From contig CAYVCX010000001.1 of NCBI GenBank assembly GCA_964450435.1, positions 1-64,000 on the forward strand: DNA of 64,000 nt, written 5' to 3'. Position 1 is the first letter of the stretch; each line of letters opens with the position of its first letter. Position numbers and translations under genes: made by a program. This DNA is from SKLM01 sp964450435 (GTDB lineage: Bacteria > Chloroflexota > Anaerolineae > B4-G1). Positions 60,980-64,000 of the stretch are shown one piece after another. The notes under the pieces were generated by a model. It ran no database searches, was not told the origin of the DNA, and was given only the letters and a program-made list of their open reading frames with translations.

Positions 60980-63900
60980 AGTTCCTCTTGCTCCACCCGG
61001 ACGGCGCTCCCGCCGAGGATCGCCTGAAGATCTTTGAGCAACTCGGGACGGCAAGTCGTGCCTTGATTTGGGAATCTCAACTCCACGTCGGCGCCGGGAC
61101 CTCCGCCCAGGCGGATGACAAAACGATCGGGGCCGTCGTCAGCCGTCAGCAGATCGTGAACCTGGCGCAACGTGCGCTTATCTGCGCCTTGCTGGTCGGT
61201 CCGCTCCACCGTGACGTGCAGGGTGCGACGCTTGTTGGCCGTGGTCTCCACAGCGGCCTCTCGTGGTGTCGCCGGCTTCGTCGGGCGTTCTGGAGGCCCG
61301 GGCGGGTCAGACGGCGGTGAGGCGTCTGCCGCTTCGGGGGGTAAGTCCGGTTCAACGGCGACATCTTCCGGACGTTTGACCCACTGGCACAGAAGGCTCG
61401 GCTCGTCGCGGCGGCTGGAATCAACTTTTCCGTTCACCACCACTACGTGTTCGGGCTGCCAGATGTCCCGGGTCTCCCGCCAGATGCCCGGGAAGACGAC
61501 CACGTCGCAACTGCCGTGCGCGTCCTCCAGGGTGACGAATGCCATTTCGTTGCCCTTCTTGGTAGTGTGGCGGTAGATGCGCTGCACCATGCCAGCCACC
61601 GTGACTTGCTGCCCGCTGGGCTCCTCGTCGAGCGCCGCCAGGGAACTGGTCAGGACGTCGTCCAGGCGGGTCATCACTCGGGTGAGAGGGTGCTCCGAAA
61701 GGTAGATGCCTACGAGTTCCCTTTCCCAGGCGAGGATCTCCCTCTGCGGGACCTCGGCGATTTCGTCGGGTGAGGGGAGAATGGTCTCTTCGGCAGCCAG
61801 GTGGACGCCCGTGGCGTCGCCGAACATACTCAGCTGGCCGGCGTCTCGGGCCCGATGGAGGCTGGAGCTCAGGCCGATGATGCGCTCCACGATGGGCAGG
61901 AGCTGCGATCGCTTGCCGAAGCAGCGCAGCGTTCCCACTTGGATCAGGCTCTCTAGAGCGCGCCGATTGACCTGGCGCAAGTCGACGCGACGGCAAAAGT
62001 CGTCCAGGTCTTGAAAGGGGCCGCCTTTCCGGCGCGCTGCCAGGATGGCCTCGACCGGGCCCGTTCCCACGTTCTTGATGGCTCCCATGCCGAACCGGAT
62101 CGTGGGGGGGCCATCGCGTTCATCCTCGATGATGAAGCCCAGGTCTGAGGCATTGACGTCGGGAGGCAGCACCTCAATGTTCAGTCGCCGGCATTCATCG
62201 ATGAAACGGCTCACCTTGTCCGTGTCGTTACGCTCGACGGTCAGCAGGGCGGTCATATACTCGACCGGGTACTTGGCTTTCAAGTACGCGGTCTGACAGG
62301 TGAGGACGGCGTAGTCTGCGGCGTGGCTCTTGTTGAACCCGTAGCGCGCGAAGTACTCGATGTCGTCGAAAATGGCGCCTGCCGTATCGCGGGGCATGGC
62401 GCTACGCTCTACAGCCCCTTGGATGAACTTGGCGCGATGCTTGAGCAAGGCTCTCTTCTTCTTTTTCCCCACGGCCCGCCGAACGAGGTCGGCCTCACCG
62501 GCTGTGTATCCCGCGATGTCGGTCAAGATGCGGATGATCTGCTCCTGGTAGACGATTGTGCCGAAGGTCTCCTCCAGAATTGGCTCCAGACTGGGATGGC
62601 GGTATTCGACCTCCTTGACACCGTGGAGGCGATCGATGTAGTCATCGATGTACTCCATCGGGCCAGGGCGGTACAGGCTGATGGCGGCGATCACGTGCTC
62701 GAACCGCTTGGGCTGCATCTTCATCAGCGTGCGCTGCATTCCCTGTCCCTCCACCTGGAAGATGCCCTGCACGTGACCCCGGGACAGAAGGTCATAGATG
62801 GCCGGGTCATCCCGCGGGATGGTGAGCAGATCGAGATCGACGTCGTGGCGGTCCCGGATGAGTTCGCATGCGACGCGCATCGCGGTGAGGGTAGCGAGGC
62901 CCAGGAAGTCAATCTTGAGCAGGCCCAGCTCCTCAGCTTCCGACATGGAGTACTGGGTGACCGCACCGATCTCATCCTGGCTGCTGCTGGTGGGGCGTCG
63001 AAGCGGCGTGTAGTTCACCAGGGGGATGTCGGAGACGATGACGCCCGCGGCGTGGGTGCTCGCGTGCCGGATATTCCCTTCGACGCCGCGTGCGGTATCG
63101 ATGAGCCGTCGGATGTGATCCGCTTCGTTGTACTGGTTCCGGAGCTCTGGTACGCTCTCAAGCGCCGCATCGAGCTTCACACCCGGTCCGCCCGGGACCA
63201 GGCGGGCGATGCGATCCACCTCTGATAGCGGATAATCGAGAGCCCGCCCGACATCTCGGATTGCGGCTTTGGCGCCCATGGTGCCGAACGTGATTATCTG
63301 CGCCACCTGTTCCTTTCCATAGGTGTCGATGGTGTAGCGGATCAGCTGCTCCCGCTGGTCGTCAGGATAGTCGAGATCGATGTCAGGCATGGTGACGCGA
63401 CCCTCGTTGAGGAATCGTTCGAAGATCAGGTTCTGCTCCAGAGGCTCCAGGTTGGTGATGTAGAGGCTGTAGGCGACGATGGAGCTGGCCCCCGATCCAC
63501 GGACGTTCCACCAGACGTTGTTCTCATAGGAGAAGCGGCATAGATCCCACACGATGAGGAAGTATGTGTCGAAGCCCATGCGGTGGATCACGTCCAACTC
63601 GTAATCGAGCCTATCCTTGATGGTGGGCGTCACCTCATCGTACCGTTCGTGCAGACCTTTCTCACAGAGATGACGGAGGTAGGATTGCGCGTCGTAGCCC
63701 TCCGGAACGTCGAAGACGGGTAGGTGATAGTCGCCGAACTCCAGCTCGACGTTGCAGCGCTCCGCGATCTCCATCGTGTTGGTGAGAGCCTGTGGCGTGT
63801 CGGGGAACAGGGAGGCCATCTCCTCGGCGCTCTTGAGGTAATAGCTCTGACCGTCCATGTGCATTCGGTCAGGGTCGGTGACGGTCTTGCCGGTCTGGAT

Positions 63901-64000
63901 GCAGAGCAGTACGTCGTGGATCGATGCCTGATCCGGCCGCGCGTAGTGGGCGTCGTTGGTGGCTACCAACGGGAGATCGAACTCACGGGCGAGGCTGATC
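60976..64000 (-). CDS. dnaE: DNA polymerase III alpha subunit (partial)
   Basis: Catalytic replicative polymerase. The gene begins beyond the window end, so the N-terminal PHP part is largely missing; about 1008 residues remain. FNEGRVTMPDIDLDYPDDQR-like VTMPDIDLDYPDDQ carries the catalytic aspartates. GVIVSDIPLVNYTPL, FQVEGQGMQRTLMKMQPKRF and ARYGFNKSHAADYA are typical DnaE1 blocks, followed by helix-hairpin-helix and OB-fold regions (VTVAGMVQRIYRHTTKKGNE) near the C-terminus. The last 100 residues contain a Pro-rich linker and a small C-terminal domain. It overlaps the YbaK gene by four bases. Confidence 0.95.
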   Translation of the reverse strand, partial: ISLAREFDLPLVATNDAHYARPDQASIHDVLLCIQTGKTVTDPDRMHMDGQSYYLKSAEEMASLFPDTPQALTNTMEIAERCNVELEFGDYHLPVFDVPEGYDAQSYLRHLCEKGLHERYDEVTPTIKDRLDYELDVIHRMGFDTYFLIVWDLCRFSYENNVWWNVRGSGASSIVAYSLYITNLEPLEQNLIFERFLNEGRVTMPDIDLDYPDDQREQLIRYTIDTYGKEQVAQIITFGTMGAKAAIRDVGRALDYPLSEVDRIARLVPGGPGVKLDAALESVPELRNQYNEADHIRRLIDTARGVEGNIRHASTHAAGVIVSDIPLVNYTPLRRPTSSSQDEIGAVTQYSMSEAEELGLLKIDFLGLATLTAMRVACELIRDRHDVDLDLLTIPRDDPAIYDLLSRGHVQGIFQVEGQGMQRTLMKMQPKRFEHVIAAISLYRPGPMEYIDDYIDRLHGVKEVEYRHPSLEPILEETFGTIVYQEQIIRILTDIAGYTAGEADLVRRAVGKKKKRALLKHRAKFIQGAVERSAMPRDTAGAIFDDIEYFARYGFNKSHAADYAVLTCQTAYLKAKYPVEYMTALLTVERNDTDKVSRFIDECRRLNIEVLPPDVNASDLGFIIEDERDGPPTIRFGMGAIKNVGTGPVEAILAARRKGGPFQDLDDFCRRVDLRQVNRRALESLIQVGTLRCFGKRSQLLPIVERIIGLSSSLHRARDAGQLSMFGDATGVHLAAEETILPSPDEIAEVPQREILAWERELVGIYLSEHPLTRVMTRLDDVLTSSLAALDEEPSGQQVTVAGMVQRIYRHTTKKGNEMAFVTLEDAHGSCDVVVFPGIWRETRDIWQPEHVVVVNGKVDSSRRDEPSLLCQWVKRPEDVAVEPDLPPEAADASPPSDPPGPPERPTKPATPREAAVETTANKRRTLHVTVERTDQQGADKRTLRQVHDLLTADDGPDRFVIRLGGGPGADVELRFPNQGTTCRPELLKDLQAILGGSAVRVEQEEL

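Overview
The window is a 64 kb piece of a high-GC bacterial draft scaffold; a run of 100 N marks a contig join at 20383-20482. Gene content points to Chloroflexota, probably an Anaerolineae-like or related lineage. The evidence is split-type methylmalonyl-CoA mutase, four-subunit 2-oxoacid:ferredoxin oxidoreductase, RNase J, solute-binding/VWA lipoproteins, secreted proteins carrying an H-x-V-F-L-P-L segment, and GTG/TTG starts. This is inference from families, not a phylogeny. No tRNA, rRNA or CRISPR was found.

Layout. 1-165: 3' end of a group II intron (last 28 codons of its reverse transcriptase, then domains V and VI). 228-18363: one long phosphate locus, all on +. Two arrays of TTAAC-like direct repeats, spaced 11 bp and each followed by an extended -10, look like Pho boxes. 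The first precedes a PAP2-like membrane protein, a frameshifted sensor gene and surE. The second precedes an SPFH protein, a solute-binding protein, a solute-binding/VWA lipoprotein, a coiled-coil membrane protein, pstC-pstA-pstB, two arsenate-reductase-like phosphatases and phoU. A second complete pstS-pstC-pstA-pstB'-pstB-phoU set follows directly; its two ATPases each lack a different conserved residue.

18400-23904: nitrilase-type amidohydrolase, inositol-monophosphatase family enzyme, assembly gap, porGDAB and a strong terminator. 23930-33895: a MOP-like exporter, a TPR protein with a C-terminal domain resembling the XPB N-terminal region, a triple-repeat lipoprotein, a small Cys-rich protein, a DeoR regulator, a MalK/UgpC-type ATPase and apgM. 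34153-44482: rsmG, recF, psuG with an M20 peptidase, rnj behind a possibly regulatory RNA leader, an XPB-N-like protein, a DUF1232 protein and a GH25 lysozyme-like protein. 45085-57891: two photolyase-family genes, two secreted proteins, uppP, and a cupin/PstS-like/histidine kinase/mutA run with overlapping or nearly touching genes. 57998-64000 (-): two phosphofructokinases, a YbaK-type deacylase and the C-terminal part of dnaE.

How the parts fit. The first 18 kb is a phosphate acquisition and control region: phosphate-releasing enzymes (SurE, perhaps the PAP2-like protein), two importers, PhoU brakes, and ArsC-type enzymes that would deal with arsenate entering through Pst. The least explained part is 3840-8816, where SPFH, VWA and coiled-coil proteins sit in the position normally held by pstS; this is the best candidate for an undescribed system. 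Several genes seem to be transcribed as leaderless mRNAs, and most recognisable promoters have a TGn-extended -10.
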